A stretch of DNA of 64,000 bases. Source: Streptomyces sp. SID8352. GTDB taxonomy: Bacteria; Actinomycetota; Actinomycetes; Streptomycetales; Streptomycetaceae. A model generated the notes under the pieces. The model saw only the letters and a list, made by a program, of their open reading frames with translations, had not been told where the DNA came from and did not search any database. The DNA lies in contig NZ_WWGX01000104.1 in the NCBI RefSeq assembly GCF_009862265.1, forward strand, positions 186,183 to 250,182, read 5' to 3'. The position numbers and the translations under genes are program-made. Below, in pieces: positions 33,855-42,511 of the stretch; within the stretch, counting starts at the first letter, position 1, and every line of letters starts with the position of its first letter.

Positions 33855-35501
33855 CTACTCGATGCGGAATCCCGGGTATCCGGCCGCCGCGACGTCCGCG
33901 CACTTGCGGCGGTAGGCCCCGGCCCCGCCGGTGTAGGAGAGCATGCGGCGGGGCTTGCCGGGGATGTTGGCCCCCATGTACCAGGACGCCGTGCGGGTGA
34001 GCAGCATGGCGTTCGCCGTCTCCTCGTGGTGGTCTACCCATGCCTGCTCGGCTTCCGCGGTGGGTTCGATGAGCGAGGCCCCGGTGCCGCGCAGATGGCC
34101 GATGGCGTCCGAGATCCACTCCGTCTGCTGCTGGAGACAGGTCGTCATGTTGCACAGCGCCGCGGCCGGGGCGAGGGGCGCCCCGGCGGTGAGGAGGTTC
34201 GGGTAGCCGTGGACGGCGAGCCCCATCGTCGTACGGATGTCGTGGCCCCATTCCTCCCGCAGGCTGCGCCCGTCCCGTCCGCGCAGGTCGATGCGGGTCA
34301 GGGCGCCGGTGCCGGCGTCGAACCCGATGGCCATGATGATCACGTCGACGTCGTGCACCGATCCGTCGGCCAGTTCGATCCCCTCGGGGACGAAGCGGGT
34401 GATGGGGTTGTCGGCCACGCCCACGAGTTCCACGTTGTCGCGGTGGTAGGTCTCCAGGTAGCCGTTCTCCAGGGGGACCCTGCGCTCGCCGAATCCGTAG
34501 TCCCCGGGCACCAGCAGGTCGATCAGCCGCTCGTCCCGCAGGCGTCCGCGCATCTTCTCGCGGACGAACTCCGAGACCTCCTCGTTGACGTCGGCCTCGA
34601 AGAAGGTCTCGCCGAATCCCGCCAGCCAGAGCTTGAGGGACCCGTCCTGGTAGACCTCCTCCAGGATGTCCCGCCGCTGCCGAGGGGTGCACTCGGCCCA
34701 GGTGTGGGTGAAGTCGTACTCGAAGCCGGTGAAGGTCTCGGGCAGCGTGCCGCGCAGTTCCTCGAAGCGGTCCTTGTACGCCGCCACCTCGGACGGGCCG
34801 TAGGAGGGGTTCTTCATGGGCAGGACGTACTGCGGGGTGCGGGCGAAGACGGTGAGCCGGTCCACCTGGTCGGCGATGGTCTGGACGACCTGGATGCCCG
34901 TCGCTCCGGTGCCGATCACCGCGACCTTCCTGCCCCGCAGTTCCACCCCCTCGCGCGGCCAGCGCGCGGTGTGCACGACGGGACCGTGGAAGGTCTCCTG
35001 CCCCGGGAACCAGTCGTCGAGCGGTGCGGAGAGCATGCCCGCGCAGCTCACCAGGAACTGGGTGTCGACCGTGTCGCCCCGGTCGGTGCGCACGGTCCAG
35101 CGGCCCCGGTCCTCGTCGAAGTGGGCGCTGGTCACGGTGGTGGAGAGGGATATGTGGGGGCGCAGGTCCAAGGTGTCGGCGACATAGTGCATCCACCGCT
35201 CGACCTCGCCCTGGTCGGGGAACCGCCTGCTCCAACTCCAGTCCTTGTAGAGGGATTCGGAGAACAGGTACTGGTAGATGTACGCCTCGCTGTCGAAGCG
35301 CGCCCCGGGGTACCGGTTCCAACACCAGGTCCCGCCGACGTCGTCGGCGCTGTCGAAGGCCCTGACCCGCAGCCCCTGTCGGCGGAGCTGGTGCAGTTGG
35401 TACAGGCCGGCCACACCGGCGCCGACGACGACGGCGTCCAGCTCGACGGGTTGCCCGTCCTCGGCGGGTGCGGCGGTGGAAGGACTCTGCGCGTGCTTCA
35501 T
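33855..35501 (-). CDS. Baeyer-Villiger-type flavin monooxygenase
   Basis: 548 aa. FAD-binding GAGVAG (27-32), the DVGGTWCWNRYPGARFDSE segment, the Baeyer-Villiger fingerprint FHGPVVHTARWP (171-182) and the NADPH-binding GTGATG (197-202) are all intact. Length and motif order match cyclohexanone/phenylacetone-type monooxygenases, which insert oxygen next to a ketone using NADPH and O2. The substrate is unknown. It is monocistronic: an IS lies downstream and a 900-bp gap upstream. ATG 35501 follows TCCGGGAGGTCGAC. Proximity to IS DNA suggests an accessory gene. Confidence 0.93.
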   Translation of the reverse strand: MKHAQSPSTAAPAEDGQPVELDAVVVGAGVAGLYQLHQLRRQGLRVRAFDSADDVGGTWCWNRYPGARFDSEAYIYQYLFSESLYKDWSWSRRFPDQGEVERWMHYVADTLDLRPHISLSTTVTSAHFDEDRGRWTVRTDRGDTVDTQFLVSCAGMLSAPLDDWFPGQETFHGPVVHTARWPREGVELRGRKVAVIGTGATGIQVVQTIADQVDRLTVFARTPQYVLPMKNPSYGPSEVAAYKDRFEELRGTLPETFTGFEYDFTHTWAECTPRQRRDILEEVYQDGSLKLWLAGFGETFFEADVNEEVSEFVREKMRGRLRDERLIDLLVPGDYGFGERRVPLENGYLETYHRDNVELVGVADNPITRFVPEGIELADGSVHDVDVIIMAIGFDAGTGALTRIDLRGRDGRSLREEWGHDIRTTMGLAVHGYPNLLTAGAPLAPAAALCNMTTCLQQQTEWISDAIGHLRGTGASLIEPTAEAEQAWVDHHEETANAMLLTRTASWYMGANIPGKPRRMLSYTGGAGAYRRKCADVAAAGYPGFRIE

Positions 35502-36403
35502 GTCGACCTCCGGGAGAGTGCTGCGGGAGAGATGGGGAGGGGAAGACGGACGGAACCGGCGATGTGACGACCTGTCAGTTGCGTAGGTGACGCCGCGGTG
35601 TCCCGCGGGTGCCGGTCCGGACGGACGGGGCGGGCGGTCTCCACGGGTGATCCGTGGCCGCGGGGATGGCGGGGTTCCTGGAATGACCCGCCGGGAAGGG
35701 GAGTTCCCCCGGGGACGCCACCCCGGGCCGCGTCCGTCCGCGCGGTCCGCGGAGGGCCGGGGCGGGGGAGACGGGGCAGGTTCCAGGGGTGGGAAGCGCC
35801 GGAGTCCTGCCGGAGAGCGGCGTCGAGCGGGCCCCCGGCGCCGAGGAGGCGGATGGCGGACCCTCGGCGGGCGGACGTCCTCCGGGCGGACGCCGCCGCG
35901 CGGTGAACCCCGGATCCGGGGCTCGCCGGAGGGTCCGCGGACTCAACGGGGCGGCGCTCGCCGAGGGCGAGTCGGTACAGCCGGGTGCGGTCGGCGCCGG
36001 AACCTCCGGAGCGCGGCGGATTCGTACCAATAGGACCCCTGTTGTTCACCTGCTGGAGTGCGGCACGTGCCGACCAGGGACATTCGGCTACAGCCGACGG
36101 CCGTTGTCGAGACGACGTCCGGCCAAGGGTGATGTGTCCGAATCACCGCGCGGCCGGTTCGACGGAGGGGCGGATTCGGGCCGCTCCGCAGCACCGGCGG
36201 ACGGAGTGCGGGCACGGCGCGGACCGGGCGGACCGGGCCCGACGCCTCCCGGGCGGGCCCCGTTCCGGCGGGCCGTCACGAAGCGCCGGCCGTTCGGAGC
36301 CGGGTGCCCCGCCGCCGGATCTGCTCCCGTCGGGGCGTCCGGATCCGGGAGACCGGCCGATATCCCCTCGCGCGGGACCGGTGCGGGCGGGCACCCTGCT
36401 CCC
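35502..36403. other. Large gap upstream of the monooxygenase
   Basis: 902 bp with no domain-bearing frame on either strand. The most promoter-like part is 36020-36110 (ACCAATAGGACCCCTGTTGT). It may contain the monooxygenase regulatory region. G+C-rich reiterations dominate 35600-35950. Confidence 0.4.
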
Positions 36404-36973
36404 ATGGACCAGGCGGAAGTGGATCAGGCGGAGGTGCTCCTCATCGGCGGCCGGGCCGGGGCCGGCAAGACGACCGTGGGATGGGAGGTCTCCGCGCTGC
36501 TGCGGGCCGCGGCGGTCGCTCACGCGGTCGTCGACGGCGACTTCATGGGCCAGGTGCATCCGGCGCCGGAGGGGGACCCGGACCGCTCGGAACTCACCGA
36601 GTGCAATCTCACCGCGGTCTGGGGCAACTTCGCGCGGCGCGGCCACCGTCGGCTGGTCTACACGAACACGCTCAGCGTGCTGCCCGAGACGGCCGGCATG
36701 TTCCGGCGGGCCATGGGAGCGGAGGTGCGTGTCGTGCGCGTCCTCCTCACCGCGTCCGACGCGACCGTCCACGAGCGGCTGACGCGCCGCGAACTCGGCT
36801 CGGAGCTGGAAGCGGAACTGGAGGGCAGCGCCCGCAAGGCGCGGCTGCTGGACCGGCGCGTTCCCGAGGGGACGGTGCGGGTGGCGACGGACGGGAGGGC
36901 CGTCGCCGACATCGCGCGCGAGGTCGTGGCCGCCACCGGATGGGCCGGGCGGTGTCCCACCCCTGGGCCCTGA
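36404..36973 (+). CDS. P-loop NTPase / small-molecule kinase-like protein
   Basis: 189 aa from ATG 36404. Walker A GGRAGAGKTTVG at about 16-27, a Walker B-like HAVVDGDFMG at about 45, NTLSVLPETAGMFRRAMG, RVVRVLLTASDATVHERLTR, and a lid-like Arg-rich stretch (ARKARLLDRR). This matches the AAA_33/adenylylsulfate-kinase-like class that phosphorylates small molecules; the substrate is unknown. There is no visible ribosome-binding site. It is a single gene with divergent or convergent neighbours. Confidence 0.8.
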   Translation: MDQAEVDQAEVLLIGGRAGAGKTTVGWEVSALLRAAAVAHAVVDGDFMGQVHPAPEGDPDRSELTECNLTAVWGNFARRGHRRLVYTNTLSVLPETAGMFRRAMGAEVRVVRVLLTASDATVHERLTRRELGSELEAELEGSARKARLLDRRVPEGTVRVATDGRAVADIAREVVAATGWAGRCPTPGP

Positions 36974-37225
36974 CCCGCCTCCGTATGCCGCTCCAGGGGC
37001 GAGTCTCCGTCGTCGGGCACCGGCGTGCGCGGACCGGGGCCCTTCCGGCGGCCGTGGGGCGCGTCGGGGAGTCCGCCCGTCGGCGGGGGAGCAACGCGGC
37101 GGTGACGGGGCGGCACCCGGCGCCCCACGACGGGCGGGGTGGCGACCGACGGGGCGGCGAGGCGGCCCGGAGGCACCGGCGGAAGGCTGACGCCCGGATC
37201 CGTGCCCCGTACCGGCCTTCCGGGC

Positions 37226-37615
37226 TCAGCCCGTCAGTGAGGCCAGGGCCCTGGTCAGCCGCTCGGCGGCCTCGCCCGCGACCGGGTCCAGCTCCGCGCG
37301 TCCGGTGACCTGGACCAGCAGGGCCGGGTCCATCGCCTCCACGACGACGCCCTCGGGCACGGCGCGCACCGTGACGTTGCAGGGCAGGAGGAGCCCGATC
37401 TGCCGCTCGACGCCCAGCGCGCGGTGGGCCAGGGCGGGATTGCAGGCGCCGAGGATGAGGTAGTCCTCCATCTCCTCGCCGAGCTTCTCCTTCATCGTGG
37501 CCCGCACGTCGATCTCGGTCAGGACGCCGAAGCCCTCCTCGGCGAGCGCCGCGCGGACCCTCTCCACCGTCTCCGTGAACGGGGTGTCGAGCGTGACGGT
37601 GATCCCGAACTCCAT
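37226..37615 (-). CDS. DUF302-family protein
   Basis: 129 aa from ATG 37615 (GGAG 8 nt upstream). MEFGITVTLDTPFTETVERVR, FGVLTEIDVRATMKEKLGEE, YLILGACNPALAHRAL, VGLLLPCNVTVRAV-like and VVVEAMDP are the DUF302 hallmarks, including the conserved Cys of GACNP and of PCNV. The family is often linked to stress or metal response; the biochemical role is unknown. The full length matches the family. Confidence 0.9.
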   Translation of the reverse strand: MEFGITVTLDTPFTETVERVRAALAEEGFGVLTEIDVRATMKEKLGEEMEDYLILGACNPALAHRALGVERQIGLLLPCNVTVRAVPEGVVVEAMDPALLVQVTGRAELDPVAGEAAERLTRALASLTG

Positions 37616-37943
37616 GTCTGCACTCCAGGTCGAACGATCGTGGACGTCGTGCGTCCGGACGGCACCGACGCCGGTCGGCGCACGGCGGACACCATGGGCA
37701 ACATACCCCGGCGGGTATCTGTTCCCGAGGATGCCGCGCCGGGCCCGCCCGCTTGATCGGCACCGGCGGCCCCGCCGTCGCGGCGGACCCCGCGGCGGGG
37801 CGGACCCCGCGGCGGGGCGGACCCCGCGGCGGGGCGGACCCCGCGGCGGGGCGGACCCCGCGGCGGGGCGGGCCGCGCGGGATCACGGGGCCGGTGCCGC
37901 CCGCCGCTCTCGTCCGACGGCCGGCGCCACGCGCTCCCGGAGG
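37616..37943. other. Gap with hairpin-forming repeats
   Basis: 328 bp between the DUF302 gene start and the TetR gene end. It contains CATACCCCGGCGGGTATC near 37704, a dyad that could be the DUF302 promoter or operator, plus a 17-bp tandem. No gene seen. Confidence 0.45.
37784..37868. repeat. 17-bp tandem repeat, five perfect copies
   Basis: Unit CGGACCCCGCGGCGGGG at 37784, 37801, 37818, 37835 and 37852. Each contains the dyad CCCCGC-G-GCGGGG, so the array can fold into serial hairpins. Confidence 0.95.
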
Positions 37944-38525
37944 TCAGCGGTCGTGCGCCAGCAGCCGGTGCACGGCCTCCGTCGCGAAGTCGGACACGGT
38001 GTCCAGCCCGTCGCCCTGGTCGATCCTGCGGATGCAGGCGTCGACGACGGCCTGGAGCACGGCGACGGTCAGCTCCGGCTGGGGCCGCCCCAGGTCGGTG
38101 ACGATCCGGGCGAGGATCTCGTGCAGGGAGGTGTGCAGCTCCCGCACGCGTTCCCGCGCCGACGGGGAGAGCGTGGCCCGGGAGAGGGAGGCGCGCCAGC
38201 CGTGGGTGCCGCGCGCGGCCTGCTCCAGGTTGGCCCTGACGTAGCCGGCCGCCCGCTCCTGCGGCGAGGTCCCGGCCGCGGCGGCGCGCTCCACGGCCTC
38301 GATCCAGACGGGGAACTCGCGGGTCACGACGAGTTCGAGCAGGTCCTCGATGGAGTCGAAGTAGCGGTAGATGCTGTTGCGGGCCATCCCGGCCCGCGCG
38401 GCGACCGCGCCCGCGGTGAGGCCCTCCACGCCGTCTTCCCTCAGCACGGCCTCCGCCGCGTCGATGAGCTGGGCGAGCCGCTGGGCCCGGTGCTCACGGA
38501 CGCTGCCTGCCTCGATCCTGGGCAT
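37944..38525 (-). CDS. TetR-family regulator
   Basis: 193 aa. The N-terminal HTH reads LIDAAEAVLREDGVEGLTAG and AVAARAGMARNSIYRYFDSI (about 20-58), followed by an all-helical ligand domain. ATG 38525 is preceded by GGAGAG. It diverges from the MMPL transporter gene 148 bp away, with a perfect 9-4-9 inverted repeat between. It is very probably a repressor of the transporter relieved by an exported lipid or toxic compound (inference). Confidence 0.9.
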   Translation of the reverse strand: MPRIEAGSVREHRAQRLAQLIDAAEAVLREDGVEGLTAGAVAARAGMARNSIYRYFDSIEDLLELVVTREFPVWIEAVERAAAAGTSPQERAAGYVRANLEQAARGTHGWRASLSRATLSPSARERVRELHTSLHEILARIVTDLGRPQPELTVAVLQAVVDACIRRIDQGDGLDTVSDFATEAVHRLLAHDR

Positions 38526-38618
38526 GCTCTCCGCTCCGCCTCCGACGCCATGTCGTCCCGGCCCAATCTATCCCCTGTCCGCGGGGCGTCCGGGACCCCG
38601 TGCTAGCTTGACCCGCAC

Positions 38619-38640
38619 TTGGAGACACCCCTGTCTCCAA
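38619..38640. promoter_or_regulatory. TetR operator between regulator and MMPL gene
   Basis: TTGGAGACA-CCCC-TGTCTCCAA, perfect 9-bp arms. TTGACC at 38608-38613 could be the rightward -35, placing the operator between -35 and the transcript start. ATG 38674 is 33 bp beyond. Confidence 0.8.
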
Positions 38641-38673
38641 CATCTGTCCGTCCTCTCCTGCCGAAGGTCACCG

Positions 38674-41247
38674 ATGCCGCCGATCCCCTCCCGCATGCTC
38701 CGACGTCTCCTGGCGTCGAGGAGGAGCGCCGCCGCGGTGGTGGCCCTCTGGGTACTGGTCGCGGGCCTCCTCGCCGGACTCGCCCCCGCTCTGGACTCCG
38801 TCGAGGACAACGCCTCCGCCAACCTCCCGCCCGCCGCCTCGGACTCCATGAAGGCCCGCGACCTCATCCGGGCCGAGCTCCCGGGGCAGGACGTGACACC
38901 GGCGGTCATCGTGGTGCACGGGCGGGGCGAGCGGGCCGAGGCGGAGGCCGGCGCGGCCGTGGCACGCATCACCGGGGCCCTGTCGGGGCCCGGCCGGCCC
39001 GACCGGGTCGTCGAGGTCGTCTCCGCGGCGACCGCGCCCGGAGGCGGGGCGGACCTGGTCTCGCGGGACCGCCGGACCCAGATGATCATCGCCCCCCTGT
39101 CCGGAAGCCCCACGGACGAGTCCTTCCGGGAGGCCGTCGACGCGGTGCGGACCCTGGCGGCCGACCGCGCGGGACCGACCGAGGTCGCCGTGACCGGCCC
39201 CGCCGGGATCGCCGCGGACACCGTGAAGGTCTTCGGCGGCGGGGACAAGGTCCTGCTCCTGGGCACCGTCCTGCTCGTCCTGCTCACGCTCCTGGTCATC
39301 TACCGGTCGCCCCTGATGGCCCTCGTCCCGCTCCTCGCCGTCGGCGTGGCGATGCGCGTGTCGGAGGCGGCCGGGGCGCTCCTCGCGGACGCCGGGATCA
39401 TCACGGTCAGCTCCCAGACCGCCTCGATCATGACCGTGCTGCTGTTCGGCGTGGGAACGGACTACGCGCTGATCATCACCGCCCGCTACCGCGAGGCGCT
39501 CCTCGACGAGCCGGACCGTCCGCGCGCGATGCGGACCGCGGTGCGCCGCACCGCCGAGTCCGTCCTCGCCAGCGCCTCCACCGTGGTGCTGGCCATGTTC
39601 GCCCTGCTGGCGGCCGTCTCCCCGGCGCTGCGCGGCTTCGGCCCCTACCTCGCCCTCGGCGTGGCGGTCATGGCGGCGGTCGCCTTCACCTTCGTCCCGG
39701 CCCTGATCCTCCTGCTGGGCGGGGGCGTCTTCTGGCCGGGCGGCGTGGACCGGGCCGCCGCCCGGGGCCGCGGCGCGGGACTCTGGCACCGGGTCGCCGC
39801 CCTGGTCGGCCGGGCGCCGGTACGCGTCGTCTCGGCCGTCCTCGTCCTGCTCGTGGTGATGAGCGCCGGCCTGCTCGGCTACCGGGAGAGCTACAACACC
39901 CTCAGCGGCTTCCGGACCGCCACCGAGTCCGCGCAGGGACAGCGGCTCATCCAGGCGCAGTTCGGGCCCGGCGAGACCGCACCGGCCACCGTCGTCGTCC
40001 GTTCCGGCGGCGACCTGCGCTCCGGGACCGCCGCCGGTGCCGTCGCCGACGCGCTGGCCGGCACCGACGACGTCGGCCGGGTCGGCGCACCGCGCTTCGG
40101 CGACGGGGGCAGGACCGCCTTCTACGACGTCGTCCTCGACCTCGACCCGTACGGCTCCGAGGCACTGGACACGGTCGACCCGCTCGGCCGGGCCGCGCGG
40201 ACCGCCGCCCACGACGCGGGCGTGGCGGACGCCACGGTGCTCGTCGGCGGGGAGACGGCGCGGACCGCGGACATCCGCTCGGCCCTCGACCGCGACACCA
40301 CCCTCGTGGCGCTCCTGATCCTCGCCGTCGTCACCGCGGTCCTCGGACTCCTGCTGCGCTCGCTCCTCGCCCCGCTCTACCTGGTCGCGACGCTCGTCCT
40401 GTCCTTCCTGGCCACCCTGGGCGCCACCACCTTCTTCACCCTGACCGTCCTCGGCGACGAGGGGATCGGCAACAGGGTCACCGCGTACATCTTCGTCTTC
40501 CTCGTCGCGCTCGGCGTCGACTACAACATCTTCATCATGAGCCGGTTCAAGCAGGAGCTGCGCACCCTGCCCCCGGCGCGGGCCATCGGCGCCGCCGTCA
40601 CGCGCACCGGCGGCGTCGTCTCCTCCGCGGGGCTCATCCTCGCGGCGACGTTCGCCGTCCTCATGACCCAACCGATCCGCGAGCTCTTCCAGTTCGGCTT
40701 CGCCATGGCCTTCGGTATCCTCCTGGACACCTTCGTCATCCGGCCCCTCCTGGTCCCCGCCGTGGTCCGTCTCCTCGGCGACCGCGCCCTGTGGCCCACG
40801 CGCCCCGGGACACCGCCCCCGCCCGCCGACGCCGCTCCGCCCGCGTCGGACGCACCGGCTCCACCGGCCGCCGGACCCGCCGGGGCCACCGCCGTCGCCG
40901 TCGCCGTCGCCACCGGTGCCACCACCGGACTCCTGCTGCGCCTCTTCACCTGGGTCGCCGTCGTGGAGGCGTGCACCTGGGCGGGCCTGCTGGCCGGGAT
41001 GTACGTCAAGTACGTCCCCGAAACCACCGAACTCGGCGTCCGGATCTTCGGCGCGCTCCACGGCGCCGCCTTCGTCGCCTACGTGCTCCTGACCGTCCTG
41101 GTGGCGGTCCGGCTCAAGTGGCGGCTGGGCCGGACGACGATCCTCGCCCTGCTGGCCGCCGTACCGCCCTTCATGACCGTGGCCTTCGAGGCGTGGGCCC
41201 GCCGCACCGGCCGCCTCCCGGGCCCGGCGGCCGCCCCGCCCCGATAG
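38674..41247 (+). CDS. MMPL-family transporter fused to a C-terminal DUF3817 domain
   Basis: 857 aa from ATG 38674 (GAAGG 6 nt upstream). It is an RND/MMPL permease with two repeats, each a first helix, a large extracytoplasmic loop and a five-helix bundle. Proton-relay-type motifs are seen in FGVGTDYALIITARYREAL and FLVALGVDYNIFIMSRFKQEL. After an Ala/Pro linker (about 715-750), residues about 755-850 form a separate four-helix DUF3817 domain (LLRLFTWVAVVEACTWAGLL, KYVPETTELGVRIFGALHGA, AFVAYVLLTVLVAVRLKWRL). DUF3817 is normally a stand-alone protein of about 100 aa. Expected function is lipid or drug export under TetR control. Confidence 0.92.
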   Translation: MPPIPSRMLRRLLASRRSAAAVVALWVLVAGLLAGLAPALDSVEDNASANLPPAASDSMKARDLIRAELPGQDVTPAVIVVHGRGERAEAEAGAAVARITGALSGPGRPDRVVEVVSAATAPGGGADLVSRDRRTQMIIAPLSGSPTDESFREAVDAVRTLAADRAGPTEVAVTGPAGIAADTVKVFGGGDKVLLLGTVLLVLLTLLVIYRSPLMALVPLLAVGVAMRVSEAAGALLADAGIITVSSQTASIMTVLLFGVGTDYALIITARYREALLDEPDRPRAMRTAVRRTAESVLASASTVVLAMFALLAAVSPALRGFGPYLALGVAVMAAVAFTFVPALILLLGGGVFWPGGVDRAAARGRGAGLWHRVAALVGRAPVRVVSAVLVLLVVMSAGLLGYRESYNTLSGFRTATESAQGQRLIQAQFGPGETAPATVVVRSGGDLRSGTAAGAVADALAGTDDVGRVGAPRFGDGGRTAFYDVVLDLDPYGSEALDTVDPLGRAARTAAHDAGVADATVLVGGETARTADIRSALDRDTTLVALLILAVVTAVLGLLLRSLLAPLYLVATLVLSFLATLGATTFFTLTVLGDEGIGNRVTAYIFVFLVALGVDYNIFIMSRFKQELRTLPPARAIGAAVTRTGGVVSSAGLILAATFAVLMTQPIRELFQFGFAMAFGILLDTFVIRPLLVPAVVRLLGDRALWPTRPGTPPPPADAAPPASDAPAPPAAGPAGATAVAVAVATGATTGLLLRLFTWVAVVEACTWAGLLAGMYVKYVPETTELGVRIFGALHGAAFVAYVLLTVLVAVRLKWRLGRTTILALLAAVPPFMTVAFEAWARRTGRLPGPAAAPPR

Positions 41248-41326
41248 CCGGGCACGGGGCCGATGACGGATCGTGCCCGCCGGGGGCGTGCGGTGCCACC
41301 CCCGGAGCGGGCCGTCCCCCGGTGAC

Positions 41327-41358
41327 GGGCCGTGCGCGGGTGCGCCACGGCACGGCCC
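41327..41358. terminator. Terminator between convergent MMPL and siderophore genes
   Basis: 9-bp arms GGGCCGTGC / GCACGGCCC with a 14-nt loop, in the 259-bp convergent gap. Confidence 0.5.
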
Positions 41359-41506
41359 GCCACCGGGAGGCCCCGGACCGGGAGACCCCTACCGGGAGGA
41401 CCGCCGCGGTGCGGACCGCGGAGGTCCCGCCTCCGGGGCCGGGCCGTGTTCCGGGACGGTCCCGGAGGTCCCGCCACCGGGCAGGCGGAGGCCGGGGCCC
41501 GGCGCC

Positions 41507-42424
41507 TCAGAGCCCGGCCGCCTCGTACAGGCCGTCCATCTCGTCGGCGATCTCCTCGGGGTCGCGGCCCTCCGCGGTCCGCACCGCGCGCGCCTTCGAC
41601 GCGAACTCCGGCCCGAGTTCCTCGTACCGCGCCCGCCAGGCCTCCGCGCGCTCCTGCCAGTACGCCACGCACTTGTAGTGGTGCGCCGGGAGCCCCCGCT
41701 CGTGCCGCAGGTAGCGCCGCACCGCGCGGTTCAGCCGCCCCTCGGTCGCGACCCACACATAGGTGTCGTGGCCCGGGGCCAGTTCGCGCAGGGCGTCGAG
41801 GAGGCGGCTCTCACCGACACCGTTGCCGCTGCCGTCCAGCCAGAGGTAGTCGACGCCCCCGACACCGGCGCGGACACGGTGGGCGGGGCCGCGGACCTCG
41901 ACGAGGAGGGTGGTGCGCACCTCGTCGGCGGTCAGCTCCGCGAGCCGCAGCGCGGCGGGCAGCCCCGGTTCGTCGGCGACGAGGAGCTGCCGGGTGAGGG
42001 CGCCGGGCCGCTCGTAGAGGCCGCAGGGCGGATTGACGCCGACGGCGTCCCCCGGCCGGGCCCGCCGGGCCCAGGCCGCGGCCACCCCGCCGTCGTGCAC
42101 GACGAAGTCCACGGTGAGCCGGCCGGGCGCGTGGTCGCGGACGGTGTAGACGCGCATGGCGGAGGGCTCCACGCCGTCGGGGTACTCCCATCCGCGCAGG
42201 GTGGTGATCCGCGGGAGGCGGACCTCGTCGCCGGGCCGGTCGGGGAAGAACATCCGGACGTACTCGTCGCCGGTCCCGGTGGTGGGGTAGTCGCGCAGAT
42301 CGCTTCCGCCGAAGCGCACCCGCACCATCCCCGGTCCGGTCCGCTCCACGCCGGTCACCTCGGCGCGGTGGATGCGCGGGACGTAGTCCGCGGGCAGGCG
42401 GGCGGCTGGCGTGTCGTCGGCCAT
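41507..42424 (-). CDS. Siderophore-interacting protein (FAD-dependent ferric reductase)
   Basis: 305 aa. FAD-binding R-x-Y-T motif in MRVYTVRDHAPGRLTVDFVV (about 91-110), HDGGVAAAWARRARPGDAVG, then the SIP C-terminal NAD(P)H region with LLVADEPGLPAALRLAE, YVWVATEGRLNRAVRRYL and KCVAYWQERAEAW. It releases iron by reducing ferric siderophores in the cytoplasm. It is last in the leftward operon, 87 bp after the binding protein. ATG 42424 follows AGGAGAG. Confidence 0.93.
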   Translation of the reverse strand: MADDTPAARLPADYVPRIHRAEVTGVERTGPGMVRVRFGGSDLRDYPTTGTGDEYVRMFFPDRPGDEVRLPRITTLRGWEYPDGVEPSAMRVYTVRDHAPGRLTVDFVVHDGGVAAAWARRARPGDAVGVNPPCGLYERPGALTRQLLVADEPGLPAALRLAELTADEVRTTLLVEVRGPAHRVRAGVGGVDYLWLDGSGNGVGESRLLDALRELAPGHDTYVWVATEGRLNRAVRRYLRHERGLPAHHYKCVAYWQERAEAWRARYEELGPEFASKARAVRTAEGRDPEEIADEMDGLYEAAGL

Positions 42425-42511
42425 GCTGTCTCTCCTGGTTCGGGGGCGGTGTGCGCACCGCCCCTGCGGAACGGGCGCGCCCGGCGGTCGCCCGGGGCGC
42501 GCCCGGGGGCG

